Positions 8,088-15,219 of a DNA stretch of 64,000 nucleotides are shown here, one piece after another. The notes beneath the pieces were generated by a model. It had not been told where the DNA came from, searched no databases, and saw nothing but the letters and a program-made list of their open reading frames with translations. Each line of letters begins with the position of its first letter. Position 1 is the stretch's first letter. The position numbers were made by a program, and so were the translations under genes. This DNA comes from Candidatus Glassbacteria bacterium (GTDB lineage: Bacteria > Gemmatimonadota > Glassbacteria > GWA2-58-10). The DNA lies in the NCBI GenBank assembly GCA_019456185.1, contig VRUH01000003.1:18204-82203 (forward strand), in the 5' to 3' direction.

Positions 8088-9386
8088 CTATACGTCCCCC
8101 GTTTTTTGCAACATCCGGTAGACCTCTTCAGCCTGACTTTCGCTCAATTCCGTATACAAATTGGCTCGGAAACCCAGGGCCTCTGCGGTATCTACGATTT
8201 GCTGAGGGTGGACCGTGCCGCGCAGCGCCAGTGTCGCAATCTTGCCCTTGAATTCAGGCTTTGCGCTTGGGTCCGCCTTCTCGCCTGCGGGAGGTTTTTC
8301 CGGCTCCGGTTCGGGATCTGGCCCTTTCTTCTTGTCGTCCGGTTTCTCTTCGGCCTCTTCATCCTCGACCTGCTCCGCTTTCCCCTGGTCAACTTCATCC
8401 AGCCCTGGCTCGTTCGGTTCCTCATCGGTAATAATCTCGACATTGGCATCCTCGATAACTTCCTTCGCCGCATCCAGGTCGCCATGCTCGGCTGACGTTG
8501 AGAGTTTCTTCATATCGGTAAGATCAAGGGCGTGTTTGAAGCCGTACACGATAACCCTGGCCGTCCCGGTGTCTTTGCCTGCCGCGTCCTTTACAATACG
8601 ATCAGTAATATCTCCCTGGCCGATCGCGGGGTGAGCTTTCAGGACGTTCCGGCCGCAGATGGTATCCGCGATCCTGTCCGCGAATTTCTGTCGCTGCTGG
8701 TGTTCGTTGTAGGCGGCTTGTATTTCCGGATGGGTAAGATCAACCCACAGCCCCAGGGCGGTATCCCCGAAGTAATCCACCGGGACGAAGAACAGGTCAG
8801 AATCCGCTCCCGGCTTTACCTCGATCTCTTTCTTCTCCTTGTAGCTTTTACCGCTATCGGTTTTCGCCCACTTCTCTTCAATGCCTTTCCACGATGTAGG
8901 CGGTTTATCGAGCCTGCCCATTACTCCAGCGGTGGGGAACCGCTTGATTTTCGCCTGTAAATCCTGTAGGAAATAGGTTCGGACGTTGAACACAACCGAC
9001 TTGTCCACGAGGACCAGGTTGCCAACGGGAGAAAAGCCGATCCCCACCGTGCGGGTCCAGACCATAGATATACATTTGGTCTTCTGGTCGATCTCTACAT
9101 GGGGGTTCGGTTTCAGGTTCCCGTCAACTATCGTACTATTCGGCTTGATCAGATTGATATTGGCGACCTGGTTGAGTCTATTGTATCCACCGCTGTTGAT
9201 TGCGGCCTTCCCGGAAATCTTGTTGTAGTGGATACCCTCTTTCAGAACCATTTCGGCCCGTACCGTCTGGACCGCTCCCTGGCTGTCGCGGCCGACGAAA
9301 ACCCTGCCGTCGCCGAGTGCGGCGGTTTCCGGCGGCTTCTTCTTCTCCCCGGTACCCGGTGGTTTCTGTTCAGTTTGATTTGACAT
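8088..9386 (-). CDS. Phage protein upstream of the recombination ATPase, 432 aa
   Basis: Not assigned to a family. The ordered N-terminal 280 residues (GRVFVGRDSQGAVQTV, NRLNQVANINLIKP, GIGFSPVGNLVLVD, DYFGDTALGLWVDL) look like a globular domain. An acidic, Pro-rich linker of about 90 residues (EDEEAEEKPDDKKKGPDPEP) follows, then a small C-terminal alpha-helical module (GTVHPQQIVDTAEALGF). Its position beside a Rad50-like ATPase suggests a role in phage recombination, perhaps single-strand DNA binding or annealing, but this is inference from context. It starts 55 bases after the next upstream gene. Confidence 0.7.
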   Translation of the reverse strand: MSNQTEQKPPGTGEKKKPPETAALGDGRVFVGRDSQGAVQTVRAEMVLKEGIHYNKISGKAAINSGGYNRLNQVANINLIKPNSTIVDGNLKPNPHVEIDQKTKCISMVWTRTVGIGFSPVGNLVLVDKSVVFNVRTYFLQDLQAKIKRFPTAGVMGRLDKPPTSWKGIEEKWAKTDSGKSYKEKKEIEVKPGADSDLFFVPVDYFGDTALGLWVDLTHPEIQAAYNEHQQRQKFADRIADTICGRNVLKAHPAIGQGDITDRIVKDAAGKDTGTARVIVYGFKHALDLTDMKKLSTSAEHGDLDAAKEVIEDANVEIITDEEPNEPGLDEVDQGKAEQVEDEEAEEKPDDKKKGPDPEPEPEKPPAGEKADPSAKPEFKGKIATLALRGTVHPQQIVDTAEALGFRANLYTELSESQAEEVYRMLQKTGDV

Positions 9387-9441
9387 GGCTGGCTCTCCCC
9401 TCTAGATTGGAAATTGTTGAAAAAGAAAAAGGTCCTGGCCG

Positions 9442-9819
9442 TCATTCCTGCGGGGAACTGGCCGGAACCTCTTTTGTTTCTCGCTGTTTCTGCTTGTTCA
9501 ATTTCTCGCACTCGCCGAATCGCTCATCCTCCGGAGTAATCGCTTCCACCTGGACGTCCACCAGCTCGCCCGGGATCCGGAAGCCGTGCAGCCCGATCAG
9601 CTCATTGATGCTTTCCGTTAGATACTGCCAGTCGAAAGCGTTGTCCTCTTCGCCTTCGCCGCGGAAAATGATTATCGCTTCGGCATACAGCGGTTGCAGA
9701 TCGGCCCTGTCGCGGCAGCATTTAAGATCGTGGTGTTTCTCGGCGAAATCGGCGGGCATTTCCAGTCCGCACCGCGGGCAGGTGTCCGTTTCGGAGGCGG
9801 TTTTCAGGTAGGTAGGCAT
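9442..9819 (-). CDS. Zinc-finger-type phage protein, 125 aa
   Basis: The start at 9819 is chosen because GGGGAGAGAGAACG precedes ATG; a longer version would begin with a hydrophobic stretch lacking such a site. Near the N-terminus TCPRCGLEM and KHHDLKC form a C-x2-C...H-x3-C zinc-finger arrangement. The rest is acidic (GEGEEDNAFDWQYLTESI). The function is unknown. Confidence 0.68.
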   Translation of the reverse strand: MPTYLKTASETDTCPRCGLEMPADFAEKHHDLKCCRDRADLQPLYAEAIIIFRGEGEEDNAFDWQYLTESINELIGLHGFRIPGELVDVQVEAITPEDERFGECEKLNKQKQRETKEVPASSPQE

Positions 9820-9929
9820 CGTTCTCTCTCCCCAATAAAACAGGATAATCAAGCAAATAGTGCTTGCCAAAACCGAGCATACGTGCTTATAATTAGCTGA
9901 CAGGGCGGCCCCGGTTGCCTTGGTTGTCG

Positions 9930-10118
9930 TTAGTCTATCTTCCCCAACTCACGAAGAAAACCGTCCAGGGCTTCGCTGATGAGTTGGGAAACGGAAGGCT
10001 GTCGCCCGGCGACTTCTCGTTCTTTGGCGAGCTGCTTCAGTGCCGCCTTGTGCTTTTCGAACAGGTAGAACGTGAAACTGCTGGCTTCGGTGCTCACTCT
10101 GTCAGCTTGTGCTGGCAT
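9930..10118 (-). CDS. Ribbon-helix-helix DNA-binding protein, 62 aa
   Basis: The sequence FTFYLFEKHKAALKQLAKER then SVSQLISEALDGFLREL fits the strand-helix-helix fold of Arc/CopG proteins, including the S-x-S-x-L-I turn between helices. Such dimers bind operators. AAGGATCAAAAA precedes the ATG. It lies at the head of a leftward gene pair and is divergent from the zinc-ribbon gene at 10,180, so it may control that intergenic region. No toxin partner was seen. Confidence 0.78.
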   Translation of the reverse strand: MPAQADRVSTEASSFTFYLFEKHKAALKQLAKEREVAGRQPSVSQLISEALDGFLRELGKID

Positions 10119-10179
10119 TTTTTGATCCTTGTGATTGGTTGTTGCTTCATTCTGTTTTCACCCATTTAAGGACTTCTAA

Positions 10180-10431
10180 GTGCCTGTTTCTATTTGCCCT
10201 GTTTGCAAAGGCGGTTCTTTCGAGATCGTCGAGCAGAAACCCAAGAACTCGACCTATTCCGTCCTGTTCGTCCAGTGTTGCTCTTGCCACTCCGTTGTCG
10301 GAACGCTGGAATTTTACAGCGGTGGCTACTTGGCCAAACAACAAGAACAAGCCCTGGCAGAGCATTCACGGCTGCTGAATGAAATCAGTTCGAAGCTTAA
10401 TGGCCTTCGGAATCTGGTCGGCGGAGAATAG
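10180..10431 (+). CDS. Zinc-ribbon protein, 83 aa
   Basis: This rightward gene starts at GTG with AAGGA 7 bases upstream. Two Cys pairs, ICPVCKGG and QCCSCHS, 23 residues apart, define a zinc ribbon; a helical tail (LAEHSRLLNEISSKLNGL) follows. It is read against the surrounding early operon and its last 35 bases overlap the convergent 73-aa gene. The role is unknown, but being next to the repressor region it may be expressed in the lysogen. Confidence 0.65.
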   Translation: MPVSICPVCKGGSFEIVEQKPKNSTYSVLFVQCCSCHSVVGTLEFYSGGYLAKQQEQALAEHSRLLNEISSKLNGLRNLVGGE

Positions 10432-10618
10432 CCCGGCCGCTGTCGGGGTTTTCAAATACCCCGACTGATTTTTCGCAGAACGCTTCGACCATTTTCTTGT
10501 ACGTGGCGATCAGATCATCCAGGTTTTGCTCGCCGGCGTTTTTGCAAAACCCCACGGCCAGCTCCATCAGGCGCAATGCCGTGAGATCGTCGACTTTATT
10601 TTTGTTGTCTTTACTCAT
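10397..10618 (-). CDS. First leftward early gene, 73-aa helical protein
   Basis: A small mostly helical protein (LTALRLMELAVGFCKNAGEQ, LDDLIATYKKMVEAFCEK) that would be the first product of the leftward promoter at 10,700-10,728. In lambdoid phages this position holds Cro or another early regulator, but no HTH was recognised here. The ribosome-binding site (TTAGGTACG) is weak. It overlaps the end of the convergent zinc-ribbon gene. Confidence 0.6.
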   Translation of the reverse strand: MSKDNKNKVDDLTALRLMELAVGFCKNAGEQNLDDLIATYKKMVEAFCEKSVGVFENPDSGRAILRRPDSEGH

Positions 10619-10671
10619 CTTCGTACCTAACTGGTCAGATTTATTTCACCTCTCGAGTTTGGAAACGTAGC

Positions 10672-10685
10672 CTAAAGATGTTTAG
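10672..10685. promoter_or_regulatory. Candidate repressor operator CTAAAgatgTTTAG
   Basis: A 14-bp dyad (5+5 arms, 4-base spacer) lies between the repressor gene and the leftward gene, just downstream of the expected start of the leftward transcript. A CI-like dimer binding here would block that transcript. Single-site evidence only; no second copy was noticed in the interval. Confidence 0.4.
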
Positions 10686-10699
10686 CTCTATGCAAGTCC

Positions 10700-10728
10700 A
10701 TTATAAGGTGATCGAGCGCACATGTCAA
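10700..10728 (-). promoter_or_regulatory. Consensus sigma70 promoter for the leftward early operon
   Basis: On the minus strand TTGACA (10,728-10,723) and TATAAT (10,705-10,700) are separated by exactly 17 bases, a perfect match to the sigma70 consensus. The -35 box lies within the first codons of the repressor gene, so the repressor and early transcripts overlap head to head. It probably drives the 10,618 gene and the early block. Confidence 0.8.
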
Positions 10729-11390
10729 GAACTTTACAAAGAAATTTTCCGCCTGAAGTAGTCAAGCGGATAGAATCGGTGCTTGAAGAACTTAACTTGC
10801 CACATTTAAAGGCTTTATCTGAAAAGGCCATCGTCCACCAAAGCACTATTTCTAAGCTTCTGCAAGGTAGCAATGTCGAATTAAGAACCAAAATGAAGGT
10901 TCAAAAGTCTATCGAGCGCATTAGTCTAAATTGGCTTATAACCGGCGAAGGGGAGAAGTATTTGGAGGAAAAGCGGCAGCCGGGGCAGTTGTTGAACGAG
11001 CTGTTATCGCAGAATGCACCCGTCGTCCTGCTCAACGAAATCCTGCCGCTGCTCAGAACAATCGGAGAAAATACCGGCAGGCTGGTTGAGCTGCAATCGG
11101 GCCATCAGGACGGGCCGCGCTACGAAGCTACCGAGCTCCATCTGACAATCCCCGACCCGCCGGATCATCTGTCCGAACAACGGATCATGCAGTACGACCG
11201 CAATGCTGGCCTGCTGCTGCGCTGGGCCCGTACCGAGAAAGCGCAGGCGGCTTTCCCCGACGGTGTCCCGGACCATGCCCTGGAAGAGTTCTGTGAGAAA
11301 GTTTCCGGCTTCTACGGCGGCGGCTGGATCGATGATATATCTGGAATGCTGAAGGATCTGATCGAGGAACTTAATCAGGAGAAAAGATGA
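10722..11390 (+). CDS. CI-like prophage repressor (HTH, no visible LexA-type peptidase), 222 aa
   Basis: The N-terminal domain (LPHLKALSEKAIVHQSTISK then LLQGSNVELRT) is a lambda-repressor-type helix-turn-helix, followed by NWLITGEGEKYLEEK, a phrase typical of phage CI repressors. The C-terminal 120 residues contain no recognisable Ser/Lys autocleavage site (Ala-Gly/Ser-Lys), so induction may not follow the simple RecA-cleavage route. AAGGTGAT lies upstream of ATG. Divergent orientation to the early operon and a dyad in the interval fit the lysogeny switch. It overlaps the next gene (ATGA). Confidence 0.78.
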   Translation: MSRTLQRNFPPEVVKRIESVLEELNLPHLKALSEKAIVHQSTISKLLQGSNVELRTKMKVQKSIERISLNWLITGEGEKYLEEKRQPGQLLNELLSQNAPVVLLNEILPLLRTIGENTGRLVELQSGHQDGPRYEATELHLTIPDPPDHLSEQRIMQYDRNAGLLLRWARTEKAQAAFPDGVPDHALEEFCEKVSGFYGGGWIDDISGMLKDLIEELNQEKR

Positions 11391-11776
11391 GAAGCTTTCT
11401 GCTCTTCTTACTGCTATCGGTACTCTGCTTATGTTCCGCCGCAGGTGGTAATGATGCCATTACCGCAGATCAGGCTAAGAACTACATTGGAGAAACGAAG
11501 ACCGTAATCGGCCAGGTCGTCAGCGCGAAATATGCCGCTGGCAGCCGCGGAAAGCCCACCTTTTTGAATCTCGACAAACCATATCCGAATCAAATTTTCA
11601 CGGTCGTAATTTGGGGATCGAACAGGTCTAAATTCGATGAGCCGCCAGAGAAACATTTTCTGAAAAAGAAAGTCCGTGTCACCGGCAAGATATCAGAATA
11701 TAGAGGCAAACCACAGATAGTCGTCACTGACCCCAAGCAGATTAATATCAAGGAAAAAGAGGGAGTGGAGAAATAG
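11387..11776 (+). CDS. Exported OB-fold-like protein co-transcribed with the repressor, 129 aa
   Basis: A hydrophobic signal sequence (SFLLFLLLSVLCLC) ends in LCLCSAAG, which could serve as a lipobox or a signal peptidase I site. The mature part (TKTVIGQVVSAKY, FTVVIWGSNRS, KKKVRVTGKISEYRGKPQIV) has the strand pattern and the final V-x-G-x-I-x-x-Y-x-G-x-P-x-I motif of small OB-fold nucleic-acid-binding proteins. Its start overlaps the repressor stop (ATGA), so it should be made in the lysogen. A lysogenic-conversion role, such as altering the cell surface or binding extracellular DNA, is inference. Confidence 0.7.
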   Translation: MRSFLLFLLLSVLCLCSAAGGNDAITADQAKNYIGETKTVIGQVVSAKYAAGSRGKPTFLNLDKPYPNQIFTVVIWGSNRSKFDEPPEKHFLKKKVRVTGKISEYRGKPQIVVTDPKQINIKEKEGVEK

Positions 11777-11969
11777 TGTCCAGGTAGACACCCCTCCGGC
11801 TGGCATCCCGTAGGCAACATTGTTCTACCGCGGCCGCCGGCAGAGTGATGTTCTAAGAGCCCTTCATATTCATCTTGCCAGTAAACATAACTGATCCCCG
11901 AATATCAATATAGACTATCGTAGATTTATACCCCCTCGCTACGCCCGCCACAGGCCTACAAAGAGAACA

Positions 11970-12001
11970 CCCCTGGAGGAATGGCTTGATACCTCCAGGG
12001 G
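11970..12001. terminator. Hairpin between the convergent repressor and late operons
   Basis: CCCCTGGAGG (11,970-11,979) and CCTCCAGGGG (11,992-12,001) form a perfect 10-bp stem with a 12-base loop. It lies in the 258-base gap after the exported OB-fold gene and before the end of the leftward late operon. The minus strand continues GTGTTCTCTTTG, moderately U-rich, so it may end late transcription. Nothing else was found in the gap. Confidence 0.5.
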
Positions 12002-12034
12002 CGATCGTTGCTTACAGGGCTTTATATGAGCTCG

Positions 12035-12388
12035 TTAAGGCGGTTTCTCCATAAAATGCCTCTGGTCCCAATGGTTCTCCATCAAATGCCACTGGTTCCA
12101 ATGGGTATTGTAGACAAACCGCAGCACATATTTACCGCTGTGCTGCGAATCAAACAGTATATCTACCGTATCCTCAGCGGCAATATGAAATCCGACAACC
12201 TGCCTGTTCCAGTTCGGGTTCGATTTCCGCATCCCGTCTACGAACACCGCCGCCTTGTGCGGCATGATCCAGACGGTATCGGTCCTGACCTCTACCTCTG
12301 GCGGCGGTAGAATAACCCGGATCGGCCCCTGAAGACGCCCAGCGCAACCCAGGAGGGCCGTGAAGAGCATAATAAACAGACCGCGCAT
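12035..12388 (-). CDS. Phage-encoded lipoprotein with a C-terminal tandem repeat, 117 aa
   Basis: The N-terminus LFIMLFTALLGCAGRLQ is a signal peptide with a clear LLGC lipobox, so the protein should be lipid-anchored. The body (VILPPPEVEVRTDTVWIM, GFHIAAEDTVDILF) is unrecognised. The last residues repeat: THWNQWHLME then NHWDQRHFME, encoded by a 30-base tandem duplication. AGAGGGAGAAA precedes the ATG. As the last gene of the late operon it may act on the host envelope, for example in superinfection exclusion or release; this is inference. Confidence 0.68.
   Translation of the reverse strand: MRGLFIMLFTALLGCAGRLQGPIRVILPPPEVEVRTDTVWIMPHKAAVFVDGMRKSNPNWNRQVVGFHIAAEDTVDILFDSQHSGKYVLRFVYNTHWNQWHLMENHWDQRHFMEKPP
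12047..12106. repeat. Two-copy 30-bp tandem repeat inside the lipoprotein gene
   Basis: Positions 12,047-12,076 and 12,077-12,106 are near-identical 30-mers, differing at about four bases (both begin CTCCAT.AAATGCC). The unit length is a multiple of three, so copy changes would add or remove 10 residues at the protein's C-terminus without a frameshift. Confidence 0.75.
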
Positions 12389-12445
12389 TTTCTCCCTCTT
12401 ACTTGATTAAGCTATCCCCGCTGACCTCGTACTTGCCCGGCGCTA

Positions 12446-12874
12446 TTACCGGCTGACCTTCCAGGTCACATCATCGGCCACCGCCTTAGAATCCACGACA
12501 TAGTCCTTGTCCCGAATCTTCCCGGCGACCAGTAGCTTCTTGTATCTGATCTGGTCGGCGGTCAGATCAATAACTACATCGTTGAGAACGTCCACCCGGT
12601 CAGGATTGTGCTGTATCTTATAGTCGCGCCAGACCACACGATTGCCGAGAGAGTCTGGCTCGGAGTAGACATCCCCCATCAGCACGGGTCGGGTCTTGGG
12701 AGTCGGCCCCCACCAGCCAACTGTATCCAGCACTGTCCGAAACGGCACGGCTGAGATTGCTACAATTAAACCCTGTTTTCCGTCCTCGTTTACTTTCTCC
12801 CGTAAGATCGAAACCGTATCGACCTGCGACCACAGCAGGGCTGGAAACAGCAGTATCATCAGTATCGTTTTCAT
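12446..12874 (-). CDS. Exported phage protein, 142 aa
   Basis: A signal peptide (TILMILLFPALLWSQVD, cleavage likely after WSQ) precedes a soluble part of unknown family (GLIVAISAVPFRTVLDTVGW, VVIDLTADQIRYKKLLVAG). The Thr-Val-rich, beta-like composition resembles that of its neighbours. It follows the beta-helix gene by 9 bases and is co-transcribed with the lipoprotein gene. No enzyme motif was seen. Confidence 0.62.
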   Translation of the reverse strand: MKTILMILLFPALLWSQVDTVSILREKVNEDGKQGLIVAISAVPFRTVLDTVGWWGPTPKTRPVLMGDVYSEPDSLGNRVVWRDYKIQHNPDRVDVLNDVVIDLTADQIRYKKLLVAGKIRDKDYVVDSKAVADDVTWKVSR

Positions 12875-12883
12875 ATCCGCTCC

Positions 12884-14407
12884 TTAGTACCAAGTGTTGT
12901 CAAAAACTGTATTTGGTGAACCGTTGATGTCTGTGGTGTTGTTATTGCCAATGTTTCCACCAACAGTTACATTTGATAGTGCTCCTGCAACATCTATTGC
13001 AGTTGTCCAGCCGTAAAAATGACTCCCAACAACCTGTGCGCTACTCACGTCTATGTTGATAGCTATTGCCCCACCCCTTAGATCAAAGAAGTTACACCCG
13101 ACAACGCCAAGCTGTGAGGCTGCCGAATTGAATATCCCGCCGTTGATAAAGGTACAGCCGCTAAATATGTAGCGCTCATTAAACATATAGATATGCGGAT
13201 CGGTTGCGCTCACATCGAACAGAAAGGTCGTGCCGCTTGCCGATACATTGGTTTTATACATCGGCCTGTAGGTTGACGGCCCGAACTCATAATACCCGCC
13301 GGTATATCGTATGAAATACTGGCAGGTGCCTAAACCCTCTATTCCCTCGCCGCTCAGATACCATGTGTTGTTAATCATGTGAATCGTGCCCTGAGCATTG
13401 CCAAGAGTCAGGAAATTATTCACATCTCCAGTATTGTTTTCAAACGTAACCTGTGTATCATCATAATCACCACCGACAAAGTGTATTTGAAACGAGGCTC
13501 CTGCCATCTCGCAATTTCGAACAACCAATGTCGAATCCTGCCCATTTCCATTCAGGCCGTATGTGTAGAAGATTTCACCCACCATATAACAGTTGTCAAA
13601 GATCAGATTGCAACTCGTTAAAGTGTTAATTAACATTGTAGTCCCGACGGCCTGTGGCCCGTCTATACTCACAAGGGCAAGATTTCTGAAAGTCCAGCCC
13701 GCATCATCAAATCTATTGCGAAAATAGAGCGGCGAATCGTCCGGGTCGCCTGCTATAATTGAACGGTACTTATCCCCACCCGTCAGCGTCCAATCGGTCT
13801 GCACGGTATCAGCCGTTGCCAGCGAATCATCGTCAAATACGAACAGGCTGTCGCCCGGCAAGAGAAACGCCTGGCCACCGCGCACGGCGACGGCGATAAG
13901 GGTATCTCCGATAGAGCTGTCGGCTATCCCGCCAGCGTACCAGCGGAAGCCCGAAAAGGCTCCATACGTTGATGAATCTGCTTTAGTACTGCCGAATATT
14001 ATATCGTACCAAGTAGTATCGAGCATCGCGCCGCCGCCGCCGCCACCACCACCGCCACCGGAGGTATCAGCCGCCGCCTGGAGGGAGTCGATTGCTGATT
14101 GAGCGGCCAGCATTTCCGTCATGAGGGTAGCGATAAGCCCCTGGTTGACGGCCACGCTATCCGCGTTCGCGGTTATCAGCAGGAACAGCGAGTCAAGTGT
14201 GTTCTGGAGCGAGTCCACGGCGTTCTTGAGGCTGTCGGCCCGGGCCGCGTTCAACTGGTATAGCACCTCCACGCTGTCGCGGATTGCCGTTGAGGTATCT
14301 CCAACCTCCTCGTGGCTGGCCGGCAATAGCCCCGGTGGGAACTGCGCGATCGCGGGGGCCACTGCGAAGACAGCCAGCAAAATCACAAGCTTCATCATTT
14401 TAAGCAT
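12884..14407 (-). CDS. Exported coiled-coil/beta-helix protein (tailspike-like), 507 aa
   Basis: The start at 14,407 is supported by GGAGGCAGT. The layout is: a signal peptide (LKMMKLVILLAVFAVAPAIAQ region, residues about 1-20); a heptad coiled coil of about 110 residues (SLKNAVDSLQNTLDSLFLL); a run of ten Gly; then about 350 residues rich in short beta repeats (TSCNLIFDNCYMVG, STLVVRNCEMAG, RYIFSGCTFING, QLGVVGCNFFDL) that match right-handed parallel beta-helix proteins. Phage tailspikes have this fold and often degrade surface glycans, but they normally lack a Sec signal. The product may instead be secreted by the lysogen or lytic cell. No catalytic residues can be assigned. Confidence 0.68.
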   Translation of the reverse strand: MLKMMKLVILLAVFAVAPAIAQFPPGLLPASHEEVGDTSTAIRDSVEVLYQLNAARADSLKNAVDSLQNTLDSLFLLITANADSVAVNQGLIATLMTEMLAAQSAIDSLQAAADTSGGGGGGGGGGAMLDTTWYDIIFGSTKADSSTYGAFSGFRWYAGGIADSSIGDTLIAVAVRGGQAFLLPGDSLFVFDDDSLATADTVQTDWTLTGGDKYRSIIAGDPDDSPLYFRNRFDDAGWTFRNLALVSIDGPQAVGTTMLINTLTSCNLIFDNCYMVGEIFYTYGLNGNGQDSTLVVRNCEMAGASFQIHFVGGDYDDTQVTFENNTGDVNNFLTLGNAQGTIHMINNTWYLSGEGIEGLGTCQYFIRYTGGYYEFGPSTYRPMYKTNVSASGTTFLFDVSATDPHIYMFNERYIFSGCTFINGGIFNSAASQLGVVGCNFFDLRGGAIAINIDVSSAQVVGSHFYGWTTAIDVAGALSNVTVGGNIGNNNTTDINGSPNTVFDNTWY

Positions 14408-14423
14408 ACTGCCTCCAAGTCTT

Positions 14424-14675
14424 TTAATTCGTAACCCTGAGAGCAACGCGGACGATGAACCTGCTTTGGCTCGATCGCGTTACTTCAGAGAAGGTATTGA
14501 TTCTTGATTGTGAGCTCGCAGTTTGCTCGGAAGTCATAAGGAATCTACTTTGGGTAGAGCTTGTTTTCTCGCCCGTAGTGTTCAACCTGGTCTGACCAGT
14601 GTTGGACCGCACGGCAATCGTAGGACCGAGCCACAAATAATGATAATACATCCACGGAACAGGCTGGTAGTGCAT
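14424..14675 (-). CDS. Ser/Thr-rich 14-residue repeat protein, 83 aa
   Basis: After a Tyr/Trp-rich start (MHYQPVPWMYYHYLWLG) the product has four units of 14 residues of the form xQ(S/T)R(F/L/I)xxx(S/T)xExTxS, for example TQSRFLMTSEQTAS and SQSRINTFSEVTRS. Regular spacing suggests a small beta-solenoid. AAGGGGAAGAA directly precedes the ATG, and the gene fits snugly between its neighbours. It may be an adhesin or spike accessory. Confidence 0.55.
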   Translation of the reverse strand: MHYQPVPWMYYHYLWLGPTIAVRSNTGQTRLNTTGEKTSSTQSRFLMTSEQTASSQSRINTFSEVTRSSQSRFIVRVALRVTN

Positions 14676-14687
14676 TTCTTCCCCTTC

Positions 14688-15215
14688 TTACCTGTGGCAC
14701 CATGCCCAAAAATCGGCACTCAATAAATTCGTCCAGCCAAGTACAATCACCACGGCCCCCGCGTCCGGCTGGATACCGGAGAAAGGAAAGAATACTGATT
14801 GACCAAGACCGCCAGTGTGCATCATTGGGGTATAAAGCCCATCGAATGTTAATTGGAAACTTGCTGGACCATTGCATTCTGCTCGGATACCCGTAACGCT
14901 TTCGCTACCAGTGAAGGAGAAGGTAGCTATCGTTGCGCCACCCAGGAGGCGTACCGTTGCCCCGAGTCTGTGGAGAATATCGGCAGTGCCGTTCTGCGCC
15001 CTGGTGATATTGTCACCCGCACCGACAAGAACATCCTCCGCGCCAATGATCACATCGTTGGCGCCGAATATATCGTTGGCCGTGCCGTCCTTTAGCGATA
15101 TCGTACCGGCCCCGATCTCAAGCTGCGCGGAGAGGGAAGAGATATTCCGCTCAACGGTAATGCCTCGCTTGTTATCGGCCATGCTGAAAGGGATTATATC
15201 GGTCAATAGAGACAT
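14688..15215 (-). CDS. Probable virion protein, 175 aa
   Basis: A beta-rich protein of unknown family with a repeated GAxDVxxGAxD pattern in the middle (FGANDVIIGAEDVLVGAG) and a hydrophobic C-terminal half (FPFSGIQPDAGAVVIVLGW). It starts 5 bases after the giant gene ends and lies in the tail/ejection part of the late operon, so a virion or spike-attachment role is plausible. Confidence 0.58.
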   Translation of the reverse strand: MSLLTDIIPFSMADNKRGITVERNISSLSAQLEIGAGTISLKDGTANDIFGANDVIIGAEDVLVGAGDNITRAQNGTADILHRLGATVRLLGGATIATFSFTGSESVTGIRAECNGPASFQLTFDGLYTPMMHTGGLGQSVFFPFSGIQPDAGAVVIVLGWTNLLSADFWAWCHR

Positions 15216-15219
15216 GCCC

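Noticed and set aside
9930..10431. Toxin-antitoxin pair from the RHH gene and the zinc-ribbon gene
   Set aside because: The two genes are divergent and the zinc-ribbon protein shows no toxin motif; neither RHH gene in the window has a toxin-like partner.
14029..14060. GCC/ACC triplet run in the beta-helix gene as a phase-variation tract
   Set aside because: The unit is three bases, so changes alter only the length of a Gly linker and cannot switch the frame.
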